Translations under genes and position numbers: made by a program
Notes under the pieces: generated by a model
Told to the model about the DNA's origin: nothing
Databases searched by the model: none
The model's input: only the letters and a program-made list of their open reading frames with translations
Shown here: positions 1-7,734 of the stretch, piece after piece
Position numbering within the stretch: the first letter of the stretch is position 1
Layout of the letters: the number at the start of each line of letters is the position of its first letter
Assembly: GCA_013152825.1 (NCBI GenBank)
Contig: JAADFP010000045.1
Location: 1-33,611, forward strand
Length of the DNA stretch: 33,611 nucleotides
Source of the DNA: Caldisericota bacterium
GTDB lineage: Bacteria > CAIJMQ01 > JAADFP01
Reading direction: 5' to 3'

Positions 1-37
1 AAAAAATGTCCCATGTCATGGGTTGACCCAGATGCCT

Positions 38-66
38 TTGATTTTTCTTCTCATTTCCGTTAAAAT
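38..66 (+). promoter_or_regulatory. Predicted sigma70-type promoter of the eno operon
   Basis: TTGATT at 38-43 and TAAAAT at 61-66 are separated by exactly 17 bases, close to the housekeeping consensus. Transcription would begin near 73, leaving a very short leader before the AAGGAGG ribosome site (about 79-85) and the ATG at 91. Two small overlapping palindromes lie just upstream at 10-30. This is prediction only. Confidence 0.45.
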
Positions 67-90
67 TGCTTTGCTGAAAAGGAGGTAAAA

Positions 91-1374
91 ATGTCAGAAA
101 TAGTAGAAATATGGGGAAGAGAAATATTGGATTCTCGTGGAAATCCAACAGTAGAAGTAGACGTGTATTTAGAGGATGGCTCTTTTGGAAGAGCAAGCGT
201 GCCCTCGGGTGCTTCTACCGGAGAACACGAAGCCCTGGAGCTCAGAGATGGGGATAAATCACGCTACAAGGGCAAAGGAGTTCTTAAAGCGGTTGAACAT
301 GTTAACAATATAATTGCACCAGAACTCGAAGGAATGGAAGCCACTGAACAAAAAAGCATAGATGAGCAGTTACTGGAACTGGATGGAACTGAAAGCAAAG
401 AGAAATTGGGAGCTAATGCCATCCTGGGAGTCTCCCTTGCCGTAGCCAGAGCTGCTGCGGAATCCTGCGGGCTGCCTCTCTACCAGTATATAGGAGGAGT
501 CTATGCCCACCTCCTTCCCATTCCCTTCCTTAACATACTTAACGGCGGTCAACACGCAGATAACAATGTGGATATTCAGGAATTTATGATAGTTCCTGCC
601 GGGGCACCCACTTTCAAGGAAGCCCTGAGATATGCCTCGGAAGTGTATCATACCCTTAAGGAGGTTTTAAAAAAGAAAGGGTTAAGTACAGGAGTAGGAG
701 ATGAAGGCGGTTTTGCTCCCAACCTTAATTCCAATGAAGAAGCCATAAAAATAATTCTTCAGGCTATCGAAGAGGCAGGATATCGTCCGGGAGAAGATAT
801 AGACATAGCAATCGACTCTGCCGCTTCCTCCTTTTACAAAGATGGAACCTATATCCTAAAAAGTGAAGGCAAAACCCTGGATTACAAAGGCATGACAGAT
901 TACTACCGCCATTTGTTAAACAATTACCCCATAATAAGTATTGAAGACGGTCTGGCAGAGGACGATTGGAAAGGATGGAAATACCTGACTGATAAATTGG
1001 GTGCAAGAGCCCAGTTAGTAGGAGATGACATCTTTGTTACTAATTCCAGGATACTGATGAAAGGCATGGAGGAAGGAATAGCAAATTCTATACTAATAAA
1101 GCCCAACCAGATTGGCACTCTTACTGAAACATTGCAGACCGTTACCCTGGCTAAAAGCAATGGTTATGCCACTGTGCTTTCCCATCGTTCAGGAGAAACA
1201 GAAGATAACTATTTAGCAGATCTGGCTGTTGCCTTTGGCACCGGGCAGATAAAAACAGGCGCTCCCTGCCGTTCTGAAAGAAATGCAAAGTATAACCAGC
1301 TTCTGAGGATAGAAGAAGAACTGGGAGAAGCAGGAGCCCTGCCCGGGAGAGAAGTCTTTGGTGCAGGTGGATGA
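91..1374 (+). CDS. eno: Enolase (phosphopyruvate hydratase)
   Basis: Enolase interconverts 2-phosphoglycerate and phosphoenolpyruvate in cytosolic glycolysis and gluconeogenesis. At 427 residues it has the normal family length. The N-terminal block EILDSRGNPTVEVD, the loop SGASTGEHEA, the Mg-site segments around DSAAS, SIEDGL and GDDIFVTN, the catalytic lysine region IKPNQIGTLTET and the C-terminal SHRSGETED and KTGAPCRSER blocks are all present. The ATG follows a strong AAGGAGG site. It is the first gene of a coupled operon, and its stop overlaps the next start as ATGA. Placing a glycolytic gene at the head of a translation and secretion operon suggests constitutive, growth-linked expression (inference). 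Confidence 0.98.
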   Translation: MSEIVEIWGREILDSRGNPTVEVDVYLEDGSFGRASVPSGASTGEHEALELRDGDKSRYKGKGVLKAVEHVNNIIAPELEGMEATEQKSIDEQLLELDGTESKEKLGANAILGVSLAVARAAAESCGLPLYQYIGGVYAHLLPIPFLNILNGGQHADNNVDIQEFMIVPAGAPTFKEALRYASEVYHTLKEVLKKKGLSTGVGDEGGFAPNLNSNEEAIKIILQAIEEAGYRPGEDIDIAIDSAASSFYKDGTYILKSEGKTLDYKGMTDYYRHLLNNYPIISIEDGLAEDDWKGWKYLTDKLGARAQLVGDDIFVTNSRILMKGMEEGIANSILIKPNQIGTLTETLQTVTLAKSNGYATVLSHRSGETEDNYLADLAVAFGTGQIKTGAPCRSERNAKYNQLLRIEEELGEAGALPGREVFGAGG

Positions 1375-1640
1375 AGTGGAAATTTATTCTCTATATAATA
1401 GGAATACTCCTTATCCTCTGGATAGCAGCAATGGTGCTACTTCCGCCATTGCACCAGTATCTTGCTCTTAAAAAGGATTTGGATGACCTCGAGAAAGAGA
1501 ATGACCATTTAAAACAAAAAATTTTTTCGCTTCAGCAGGAGGAAGAAAGAATTAAGAATGATACTTTTTACCTTGAGTACATTATTCGCAGGGATCTCAA
1601 AATGATGAAGCCAGAGGAAAGAGTATACCGGGTAAAATAA
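1371..1640 (+). CDS. FtsB/DivIC-like septum formation initiator
   Basis: This is a small bitopic membrane protein of 89 residues. An N-terminal transmembrane helix at about residues 5-26 is followed by a charged, leucine-zipper-like coiled coil at about 30-68 and a short C-terminal segment containing YIIRRDLKMMKPEE, which resembles the conserved end of FtsB/DivIC proteins. In that family the protein joins FtsL and FtsQ/DivIB at the division septum. Its position directly after eno matches the common eno-ftsB neighbourhood. It overlaps the eno stop by 4 bases and shares one base (TAATG) with ffh. Family membership rests on architecture and context, because sequence conservation in this family is low. 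Confidence 0.85.
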   Translation: MKWKFILYIIGILLILWIAAMVLLPPLHQYLALKKDLDDLEKENDHLKQKIFSLQQEEERIKNDTFYLEYIIRRDLKMMKPEERVYRVK

Positions 1641-2959
1641 TGTTTGACAATCTTAGAACCAGGCTTTCGAAAATATTTAAGAAGTTAAAGGGCGAGGCAT
1701 TTCTCAGTGAGAAGAACATTGAAGAGGCCCTCAAAGAGGTCAGGATTGCTCTCCTGGAAGCAGATGTAAACTACAGAGTAGTAAGAGAATTCCTCACCCT
1801 TACCCGGGAAAAAGCTCTGGGGAAACGGGTGCTAAACAGTGTGAGCCCTGCCCAGCAATTTATAAAGATTGTGCATGAGGAATTGGTAAAAATACTGGGT
1901 GAACAGGCTACTGGTTTACTTACGGCTCCCGTACCCCCATCCATATACATGTTGGTAGGAATTCAGGGAAGCGGAAAAACGACTACCTGTGCAAAACTGG
2001 GATTAATACTAAAGAATAAAGGAAGGAAAGTTCTCCTGGCTGCCACTGATACTCAACGTCCTGCGGCAAGAGAACAATTAAAAATGCTGGGAGAAAAGAT
2101 AGGCGTTCCCACTTTCACGGAAGGAAGAACCCCCCTGGAAATTGCTTTAAGTGCTCTCAAAACTTCCCGTAAGTTAGGGTGTAACGTTGTACTCCTGGAT
2201 ACACAGGGAAGATTGCAGGTAGAGGAAGAGTTAATGAAAGAGCTGGAAGTTATGAGGGACAGGATTAAGCCCACAGAAATACTTTTAGTGGCAGATGCCA
2301 TGACCGGACAGGAAGCAGTAAATATAGCCAGTACATTTAATGAACGGCTTTCTCTGGACGGAATAATATTAACCAAGGTAGATAGTGATGCCAGAGGGGG
2401 AGCCGCTCTCTCTATGAGAATGGTTACAGGTTGTCCGATAAAATTTATAGGCACGGGAGAAAAAATCCAGGACATGGAAGCCTTTTACCCGGATAGAATA
2501 GCTTCCCGGATTTTAGGCATGGGAGACATAGTTACCCTGGTAGAAAAGGCAGAGGCTGTTGAGTCTGAGGAAGACGAACGCATGCTGAAGAGACTGAAAG
2601 CAAACGAATTTAACCTGGAAGATTTTCTCCTCTACCTGCAAAAAATGAAGAGTATGGGGCCCCTCTCTAAGTTGCTGGACTATCTGCCGGTAGAGCAAAA
2701 GGTAAGGGATATAGGACTTGATGATAAGCATTACAAGAGGGTAGAAGCAATAATTCTCTCCATGACACGGGAGGAGAGAGCAGAACCCCGAATAATTGAT
2801 GGCAGCAGGAAAAAAAGGATAGCCAGAGGAAGCGGGACCTCGGTGCAACAGGTGAATCAATTACTGAAACAATTTCAATTCGCCAAGAAACGAATGAAAG
2901 AAATGGTAAAATACGGACATCTTATCAAAAGAAAAGGATGGTTACCTAAGTTAGGATAA
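1640..2959 (+). CDS. ffh: Signal recognition particle protein Ffh (SRP54)
   Basis: This is the GTPase that binds signal peptides and 4.5S RNA and delivers ribosomes to FtsY at the inner membrane. At 439 residues it has the usual N, G and M domains. The helical N domain covers about 1-95. The P-loop GIQGSGKTT starts at residue 107. DTQRPAAREQL follows, then the switch motif DTQGR at 187-191, TKVDSDARGGAALS, and a methionine-containing M domain with the SRP RNA-binding segment SRKKRIARGSG. The switch motif is normally DTAGR, so the Gln at 189 is unusual. The gene is coupled to the ftsB-like gene and sits 12 bases ahead of rpsP, a frequent bacterial arrangement. Confidence 0.97.
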   Translation: MFDNLRTRLSKIFKKLKGEAFLSEKNIEEALKEVRIALLEADVNYRVVREFLTLTREKALGKRVLNSVSPAQQFIKIVHEELVKILGEQATGLLTAPVPPSIYMLVGIQGSGKTTTCAKLGLILKNKGRKVLLAATDTQRPAAREQLKMLGEKIGVPTFTEGRTPLEIALSALKTSRKLGCNVVLLDTQGRLQVEEELMKELEVMRDRIKPTEILLVADAMTGQEAVNIASTFNERLSLDGIILTKVDSDARGGAALSMRMVTGCPIKFIGTGEKIQDMEAFYPDRIASRILGMGDIVTLVEKAEAVESEEDERMLKRLKANEFNLEDFLLYLQKMKSMGPLSKLLDYLPVEQKVRDIGLDDKHYKRVEAIILSMTREERAEPRIIDGSRKKRIARGSGTSVQQVNQLLKQFQFAKKRMKEMVKYGHLIKRKGWLPKLG

Positions 2960-2971
2960 AAGGAGGAAATA

Positions 2972-3208
2972 ATGGCAGTAAGGATTAGACTGTTTCGTAC
3001 AGGGAAAAAACATTTCCCTTCTTATCGTATAGTGGCCGCTGATAGTCGTTCCCCCAGGGATGGGAAATTCCTGGAAACACTCGGCTCTTACGATCCCAAA
3101 GAAGATCCACCCCGGGTAAGCGTGGATATGGAAAGGTTGAAGTACTGGCTGGAAAAGGGAGCACAAATGAGCACGACGGTGAAAAGCCTTATCAAGAAAG
3201 CTTCATGA
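2972..3208 (+). CDS. rpsP: 30S ribosomal protein S16
   Basis: This is a 78-residue S16, a small-subunit protein needed for 30S assembly. The start MAVRIRLFRTGKK and the blocks FPSYRIVAADSRSPRDGKFLE and LGSYDP are diagnostic. An AAAGGAGG site lies just before the ATG. Its stop overlaps the trmD start as ATGA. The usual neighbours between rpsP and trmD, a KH-domain RNA-binding gene and rimM, are absent. Confidence 0.98.
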   Translation: MAVRIRLFRTGKKHFPSYRIVAADSRSPRDGKFLETLGSYDPKEDPPRVSVDMERLKYWLEKGAQMSTTVKSLIKKAS

Positions 3209-3945
3209 TTTTTTATGTATTGACAATATTTCCCGAATTTTTTTATCCGTTTTTAGAAAAAGGGATAGTTGCCAAAGGCATAGAGAGAAAGAAGTTAGAA
3301 ATACGCATTAAAAATTTGCGGGATTTCACCAAAGATAAGAGAAGGACAGTGGATGATTACTCGTTTGGAGGCGGCGGCATGGTTTTGAAACCAGAGCCGG
3401 TATTTTTAGCTATGGATGAGGTTAATAAAGAATTTAAAAATAAGAAGAGAGTAGTTCTTCTTACTCCGCAAGGGGAAATTTTTACCCAGAGGAAAGCAGA
3501 AGAATTTGCCCGGGAGAAGGCACTTGTCCTGATATGCGGACGATATGAAGGCGTGGATGAAAGAATCAGAGAGACGTTGATTACCGATGAGATATCCATT
3601 GGTGACTATGTGCTGGCAGGAGGAGAACTTCCCTCCCTGGTAGTGATAGAAACAATATCCCGCATTATACCGGGGGTTTTGGGGAAAGAAAGATCCTACG
3701 AAGAAGATTCTTTTACCCAGCCCTTTTTAGATTGGCCGCATTACACGCGTCCCAGGGAATTCCGCGGGAAGCAGGTCCCCGAGATACTCTTAAGCGGGAA
3801 CCACCAGGAGATAAAGAAATGGAGGCTAAAAGAAGCTTTGAAAAGGACCCTGCAAAGACGGCCTGATTTACTCAAAGAGGAACTTTTAGATAAAGAAACG
3901 GGAAAGATACTGAGAGAAGTAAAAAGAGAAAGGAGGCTCGGATGA
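3205..3945 (+). CDS. trmD: tRNA (guanine37-N1)-methyltransferase
   Basis: TrmD makes m1G37 in tRNAs that read CNN and some other codons, using S-adenosylmethionine, which prevents +1 frameshifting. The 246 residues carry the SPOUT trefoil-knot signatures: FGGGGMVLKPEP, LTPQG, the CGRYEGVDER loop and SIGDYVLAGGE. The C-terminal TRP domain includes DWPHYTRPREFRG and the VPEILLSGNH block. It overlaps both rpsP and rplS by 4 bases, so it is almost certainly translated by coupling. Nothing appears missing. Confidence 0.97.
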   Translation: MIFYVLTIFPEFFYPFLEKGIVAKGIERKKLEIRIKNLRDFTKDKRRTVDDYSFGGGGMVLKPEPVFLAMDEVNKEFKNKKRVVLLTPQGEIFTQRKAEEFAREKALVLICGRYEGVDERIRETLITDEISIGDYVLAGGELPSLVVIETISRIIPGVLGKERSYEEDSFTQPFLDWPHYTRPREFRGKQVPEILLSGNHQEIKKWRLKEALKRTLQRRPDLLKEELLDKETGKILREVKRERRLG

Positions 3946-4307
3946 ATATACAGGAATTGGTAGAGAAAGAAAAAATGCGGGAAGATATCCCGGAATTTCA
4001 GGTAGGAGATACAGTCAAGGTATACACAAAAATCTTCGAAGGGGGAAAAGAAAGGGTGCAGGTTTTCGAGGGCATAGTAATTCGTAGACGCGGAGGAGGA
4101 TTGCGTGAAACCTTTACTGTGCGGCGCTCAAGTCATGGTGAAGGGGTAGAAAGAATATTTCCCCTGCATGCTCCTATAATAGAAAAGATTGAGGTAACCC
4201 GCAAAGGCAGAGTAAGACGCGCCAAACTTTACTACCTGAGAAAAGTAAGGGGTAAGAAATTAAAGGTAAAAGAAAGAACCCAGAGACGAGAAGTAAATAG
4301 TAAATAG
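3942..4307 (+). CDS. rplS: 50S ribosomal protein L19
   Basis: This 121-residue L19 lies at the 30S-50S interface. Family blocks include FQVGDTVKVYTKI, the region around VFEGIVIRRRGGG, FTVRRSSHGEGVERIFPLHAP and GRVRRAKLYYLR. The last residues (REVNSK) and the stop codon are encoded by an AGTAAATAG-type repeat that continues into the spacer. The natural C-terminus has therefore probably been replaced or extended by repeat sequence (inference). Confidence 0.97.
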   Translation: MNIQELVEKEKMREDIPEFQVGDTVKVYTKIFEGGKERVQVFEGIVIRRRGGGLRETFTVRRSSHGEGVERIFPLHAPIIEKIEVTRKGRVRRAKLYYLRKVRGKKLKVKERTQRREVNSK

Positions 4308-4396
4308 TGAGTTGATTCCATAGTATCTTAGTTTCTGGGGTTTATCTTTTGGATTTATTTAGGATTTAGAGTTTTGTGTTTGGAGTTTTTAATAAA
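4290..4396 (+). repeat. Dispersed mosaic repeat, copy 1 (AGTAAATAGT plus T/G-rich module)
   Basis: The segment opens with AGTAAATAGTAAATAGTGAG, which overlaps the rplS stop. It then runs into a T/G-rich tract with repeated GGATTTATTTAGGATTTAGA and GTTTTGTGTTTGGAG words. The same two modules recur near 31310-31350 and 31510-31600. The repeat ends where the rnhB reading frame begins, and no normal start codon is found there. Confidence 0.6.
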
Positions 4397-4983
4397 GGTG
4401 GAATCTATACCCAGGAGGAATCTGGGAAAAAGGATACACCTTTATAGCCGGGATAGACGAGGTAGGAAGAGGACCGCTGGCCGGGCCAGTAGTTGCAGGT
4501 GCAGTAATTCTGAGACCTTTTACCTACATAGATAAACTCAAAGACTCAAAAAAACTTACTCCTGGAAAGAGGGAAGAATTTTTCGCTCTAATTGTAAATA
4601 ACTGCATAGACTGGGCAGTGGGTATAGTAGAAGCTCGGGAAATAGAAAGGATAAATATTCTCCAGGCTTCAAAATTAGCCATGCAGCAAGCCATAAAAAA
4701 CCTCAGACAGAAGCCGGATTTTCTCCTCATAGACGCAGTAAAACTTACTTCTGAAACACCTTCCAAATCAATAATAAGAGGCGATGAAATCTCAGCTTCC
4801 ATCGCCTGTGCCTCAATAATAGCCAAGGTAATGAGAGATAGATTAATGGATAACTTATCCCTTATCTTTCCCCAATACGGCTTCGAAAAGCATAAGGGAT
4901 ACCCTACAAAATTCCACCGGGAGAAAATCGCAGAGCATGGATTAACTCCCATACACCGGAAAACCTTCAAGTTTAAAAAGTAG
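4396..4983 (+). CDS. rnhB: Ribonuclease HII, 5' end irregular
   Basis: RNase HII nicks RNA in RNA-DNA hybrids, including single misincorporated ribonucleotides. The frame reads FIAGIDEVGRGPLAGPVVAG from 4441, then LKDSKKL, LLIDAV, AKVMRDR and a C-terminal HRKTF block, so the catalytic acidic residues are present. Homology begins at IWEKGY (4420), but this frame has no ATG, GTG or TTG between the TAA TAA at 4390-4395 and the GIDE motif. The first GTG, at 4618, would delete the active site. A GTG at 4398 in another frame would read MESIPRRNL, and one added base near 4422 would join it to LWEKGY, the usual family N-terminus. Either a one-base deletion broke the gene, or it uses a non-standard start. 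Confidence 0.85.
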   Translation, partial: RWNLYPGGIWEKGYTFIAGIDEVGRGPLAGPVVAGAVILRPFTYIDKLKDSKKLTPGKREEFFALIVNNCIDWAVGIVEAREIERINILQASKLAMQQAIKNLRQKPDFLLIDAVKLTSETPSKSIIRGDEISASIACASIIAKVMRDRLMDNLSLIFPQYGFEKHKGYPTKFHREKIAEHGLTPIHRKTFKFKK

Positions 4984-4985
4984 AA

Positions 4986-5393
4986 TTGAAAGGTCATTTA
5001 GTCAGATTCTTTTCCCTATTTAAAAAAGCACCTACTTTAAAGAGAGGTGTACAGGGAGAAAAACTGGCAGAGAAATTCCTGCATAGGAAAGGCTTGAAAA
5101 TATTGCAGAGAAACTTCCGGATAAGAGGGGGAGAAATAGATATCATTGCAGAAGATAACGAGACTACTGTTTTTATAGAAGTAAAGACCCGCTCCACGGA
5201 CTCCTTCGGCAGTGCGGGGGAGAGTATAAACTACTACAAGAGGAAAAGCTTGCGGAAAACTGCTCTTTTCTATCTTAAAAAGAAGGGACGTCCTTTTAAG
5301 GCCAGGTTTGACGTAATATATGTAAATCTGCACTCTGATAACCGGCTAAAAGCTATCGAATGGATTAAAAATGCTTTCCCATTTGAGGAATGA
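4986..5393 (+). CDS. yraN: YraN/UPF0102 family endonuclease-like protein
   Basis: This 135-residue protein is of the YraN (UPF0102) family, a Holliday-junction-resolvase-like nuclease fold of uncertain role that often follows rnhB. The core motif is visible: GEKLAEKFLHRKGLKIL, then GGEIDIIAED and VFIEVKTRS, giving the E-D-ExK constellation. It ends in FDVIYVN and WIKNAF as family members do. The only start upstream of the core is TTG at 4986, two bases after the rnhB stop. It has a weak ribosome site, which suggests coupling to rnhB. The first 15-20 residues are not family-like, so the start is uncertain. Confidence 0.85.
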   Translation: MKGHLVRFFSLFKKAPTLKRGVQGEKLAEKFLHRKGLKILQRNFRIRGGEIDIIAEDNETTVFIEVKTRSTDSFGSAGESINYYKRKSLRKTALFYLKKKGRPFKARFDVIYVNLHSDNRLKAIEWIKNAFPFEE

Positions 5394-5399
5394 CAGGGA

Positions 5400-5570
5400 A
5401 AGACTATACACTCAAGACTTTAGACTATAGACCGTAGACGGGAGGAATTAGTTAGTAGCGAGTAGATAGTAGTGGGTAGCGAGGAAAGGAGTGGTAAGCA
5501 GTGAACAGTGAATAGTAAGCAGTTATGAGAAAATCCCAAATCCCTCCTGATGAAACATCGGGATCGGGAG
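5400..5570. repeat. Dispersed mosaic repeat, copy 2, in the convergent yraN/tatD gap
   Basis: The gap between the two operons (5394-5653) is filled with repeat modules. TTTAGACTATAGACC at 5419-5433 recurs exactly at 31663-31677. GGAATTAGTTAGTAGCGAG at 5444-5462 recurs exactly in reverse complement at 27687-27705. Next comes a run of AGTGAACAGTGAATAGTAAG words at about 5496-5525. CTCCTGATGAAACATCGGGA at 5545-5564 resembles 27897-27915. No convincing gene or T-tailed terminator was seen here. Confidence 0.7.
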
Positions 5571-5653
5571 GCGGAATTGGCAACTAACAACACCTATCTG
5601 CATGCGGCTCGCCCACGCAGGATAACTTTATCCCCATCCCTCAAAGAAAATCT

Positions 5654-6415
5654 TCACTTTAGCTGGGGGAAAAGAGAGAAGAAATTTTCCGTGGTAATGC
5701 GGGCAATATCTTCTTCCGGGATTCCTTTTAATTCCGAAAGCATTCGCAAAGGAAGAACCACTTCCAGCGGAGTAGTAGGTTTACCTTTATAGGGCACCGG
5801 GCTGTCAGTTTCCAGGATTAACCTATCTATAGGCGCTCTCTCAATCACTCTTTTATAACCATGACTGTAGCCTATGGCCGGATTAACCGAAAGATACCCC
5901 CCGGCAGAAACTATATCCCCTACCAGAGAAGGACTGCCCGAAAACCAGTGAAATATTGCTCTTTCCACTTCCATTTCTTTCACTATTTCCACACAATCCC
6001 TAACTGCCCGACGAGAATGGATAATCACCGGTTTTTGATATTCTATGGCCAGGGAGAGAAGTTTTTTAAAAACCTCTTTCTGTCTGTCTGGTTCCTCCTC
6101 TCCCTTGTAATCCAGGCCAATTTCACCCAGAGCCACAACAAACTCAATATGCTCTTTTAACCAGGAAATTTCTTCTTCTACTTTCAGGTTACCCAAAAGA
6201 AAGGGATGAAGTCCTATGGCTGGATATACCAGGCCTGGAAATTTCCGGGAAATTTCCAGTATCTTCTGGTTTGAAATCATTTCCTCCCCTACCCCCAATA
6301 CCACTATCCCTTTCCTATCGCACTCTGCCAGCACACTTTCTACCCGGGGAATATCGTAAAGGTGAGAATGAGTATCCACCAGGAATACAGGCTTCTCTCT
6401 TTTTAAAAATTGCAT
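5654..6415 (-). CDS. tatD: TatD family metal-dependent hydrolase/DNase
   Basis: This 253-residue TatD/YcfH-type TIM-barrel hydrolase belongs to a family reported as 3'-5' exonucleases or D-aminoacyl-tRNA-related hydrolases. Metal-site motifs are visible: DTHSHLYD near the N-terminus, AIGLHPF, ALGEIGLDY, PVIIHSRRA, FHWFSGS and LETDSP. The ATG at 6415 has only a weak ribosome site. An internal GTG just before DTHSHL gives an alternative, shorter protein. It is the last gene of the polyamine operon, 12 bases after the yfcE-like gene. The operon probably terminates in the repeat-rich gap beyond. Confidence 0.93.
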   Translation of the reverse strand: MQFLKREKPVFLVDTHSHLYDIPRVESVLAECDRKGIVVLGVGEEMISNQKILEISRKFPGLVYPAIGLHPFLLGNLKVEEEISWLKEHIEFVVALGEIGLDYKGEEEPDRQKEVFKKLLSLAIEYQKPVIIHSRRAVRDCVEIVKEMEVERAIFHWFSGSPSLVGDIVSAGGYLSVNPAIGYSHGYKRVIERAPIDRLILETDSPVPYKGKPTTPLEVVLPLRMLSELKGIPEEDIARITTENFFSLFPQLK

Positions 6416-6427
6416 GAAATCTTCCAG

Positions 6428-6913
6428 CTATAGGGAAATGATTTTTGCTTCCAGAGCTTCCGGGTCAAGGAGAGCTATAGTGGACTCCTGGCTCAACCAG
6501 CCGCCGCATTCCCCCGGGTTTATCACCAGGGAATGGCCCAGTTGTTTTATTTCCTGCTTATGGGTATGCCCGTAAATGAGAATGTCAATATCCCCTGATT
6601 TTGCCAGAGAAGGAACCAGGTCTCCTTTGTGGGTTAAAAATATTCTTTTACCCTCCACCTCTCCCAGGAAAAAGTCTTCGTGAATTTCTCCCAGGTTTTT
6701 ATAGGCTTTCTTTAAGCCGATTTTTTCTCCATCGTTATTGCCAAAAACTCCAATAAGCTTACCATCAAATCCTTCAAATAACCGCACTGTAAAAGGCGAG
6801 ATAAAGTCTCCCGCATGAAAAATGATTTTCACCTTCTGTTGTCTAAAAATATTTATTGCCTTCTTTAAGGAAGACAGGTTATCATGCGTATCAGAGATTA
6901 TTCCCCATTTCAT
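6428..6913 (-). CDS. YfcE/MJ0936-type metallophosphodiesterase
   Basis: This 161-residue calcineurin-like phosphoesterase has the five metal-binding motifs in order: GIISDTHDN, FHAGDF, GVFGNNDG, LTHKGD and YGHTHK. It closes with INPGECGGW, as in the YfcE/MJ0936 group. Members hydrolyse phosphodiesters in vitro, and the physiological substrate is unknown. The third motif has one residue (Lys) inserted between His and Gly compared with the commoner LTHG. The start overlaps the speB stop as ATGA, so it is transcribed with the polyamine genes. No functional link to them is established. Confidence 0.92.
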   Translation of the reverse strand: MKWGIISDTHDNLSSLKKAINIFRQQKVKIIFHAGDFISPFTVRLFEGFDGKLIGVFGNNDGEKIGLKKAYKNLGEIHEDFFLGEVEGKRIFLTHKGDLVPSLAKSGDIDILIYGHTHKQEIKQLGHSLVINPGECGGWLSQESTIALLDPEALEAKIISL

Positions 6914-7734
6914 GTTGATGCCTCCTTTCCACTCCAGAATTTTAAGATTATTTCCCTGATTACTGTTGCTCCCAGAACCGAGGTAATATGAGCGCCTTCC
7001 AGGAGGGGATTCAATTCCACTATGTCAAAACCTATAAGCTCAAAAGGAGGAAGACGGTTTAGCCATTTTAAGAATTCCGGGAAGTAAATTCCACCTGGTT
7101 CAGGGTTACTCACTGCTGGAGCAATTGAGGGATCGAATACATCCATATCTATACTCAGGTATACTTTATCTTCTTCTTTTAATGGGAGTTTTTTTTCCAT
7201 GGGAAAGAAGGAGATTTCTTTCTCCTCTACTGCCACAGACCTGATACCCACCGGGATAATTTCTCTTCCACTCTCTTTTAGTCTCCTCATTACTGTGGCA
7301 TGATTAAGCAAGGAACCTTTCCAGGAATTGCGAGAATCAAGGTGTGCATCCAGATGTAGTATTCTTATTCCCGCAGGTAAGTTTTTTACTACAAAATAGG
7401 TGATTGAGTGATCCCCTCCTATAGTAATAATTTTCTTTCTCATGTTTAGAAGGGGAAGCATGTGGTTTTCTACGCGGGAAAGAATTTCTTCTTCTTTTTC
7501 CAGGGGAGAGAGAGGAAGATTTGCCAGATCAGAAATAGGGATACTCTCAAGATTCTTCTTCTGATAAGGAGAATAAGATTCTATTAACCAGGAAGCTTCT
7601 CTTATCTTATTAGGCGCCAGAACAGTGCCCGGAATAGAAGTGGTTAATTCGTAAGGAAAACCTGTAATTACTACTCTGGATTCTTCTGCCGTGGAGGTAG
7701 CAGAAAGAAAAGTAAATTTAGAGTAAGGTTTCAT
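6910..7734 (-). CDS. speB: Agmatinase / ureohydrolase family protein
   Basis: This 274-residue member of the arginase/agmatinase family carries the binuclear Mn ligand motifs GGDHS, DAHLD and SIDMDVFDPSIAPAVSNPEPGG. It probably hydrolyses agmatine to putrescine and urea, given adjacent arginine decarboxylase and spermidine synthase genes. In a Thermus-type route the same family instead cleaves N1-aminopropylagmatine to spermidine, and the sequence alone does not separate these. Its start overlaps the end of speE by 17 bases. Downstream it overlaps the phosphodiesterase gene by 4. Confidence 0.92.
   Translation of the reverse strand: MKPYSKFTFLSATSTAEESRVVITGFPYELTTSIPGTVLAPNKIREASWLIESYSPYQKKNLESIPISDLANLPLSPLEKEEEILSRVENHMLPLLNMRKKIITIGGDHSITYFVVKNLPAGIRILHLDAHLDSRNSWKGSLLNHATVMRRLKESGREIIPVGIRSVAVEEKEISFFPMEKKLPLKEEDKVYLSIDMDVFDPSIAPAVSNPEPGGIYFPEFLKWLNRLPPFELIGFDIVELNPLLEGAHITSVLGATVIREIILKFWSGKEAST

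Noticed and set aside
4290..4400. AGTAAATAG runs considered as a CRISPR array
   Set aside because: No constant repeat of 24-40 bases with unique spacers; words are degenerate and about 7-10 bases.
4618..4983. Short rnhB from GTG 4618
   Set aside because: It would omit the GIDE catalytic motif that is clearly encoded upstream in the same frame.
5550..5792. Forward ORF in the yraN/tatD gap
   Set aside because: More than half overlaps tatD in antisense; the rest is repeat sequence.
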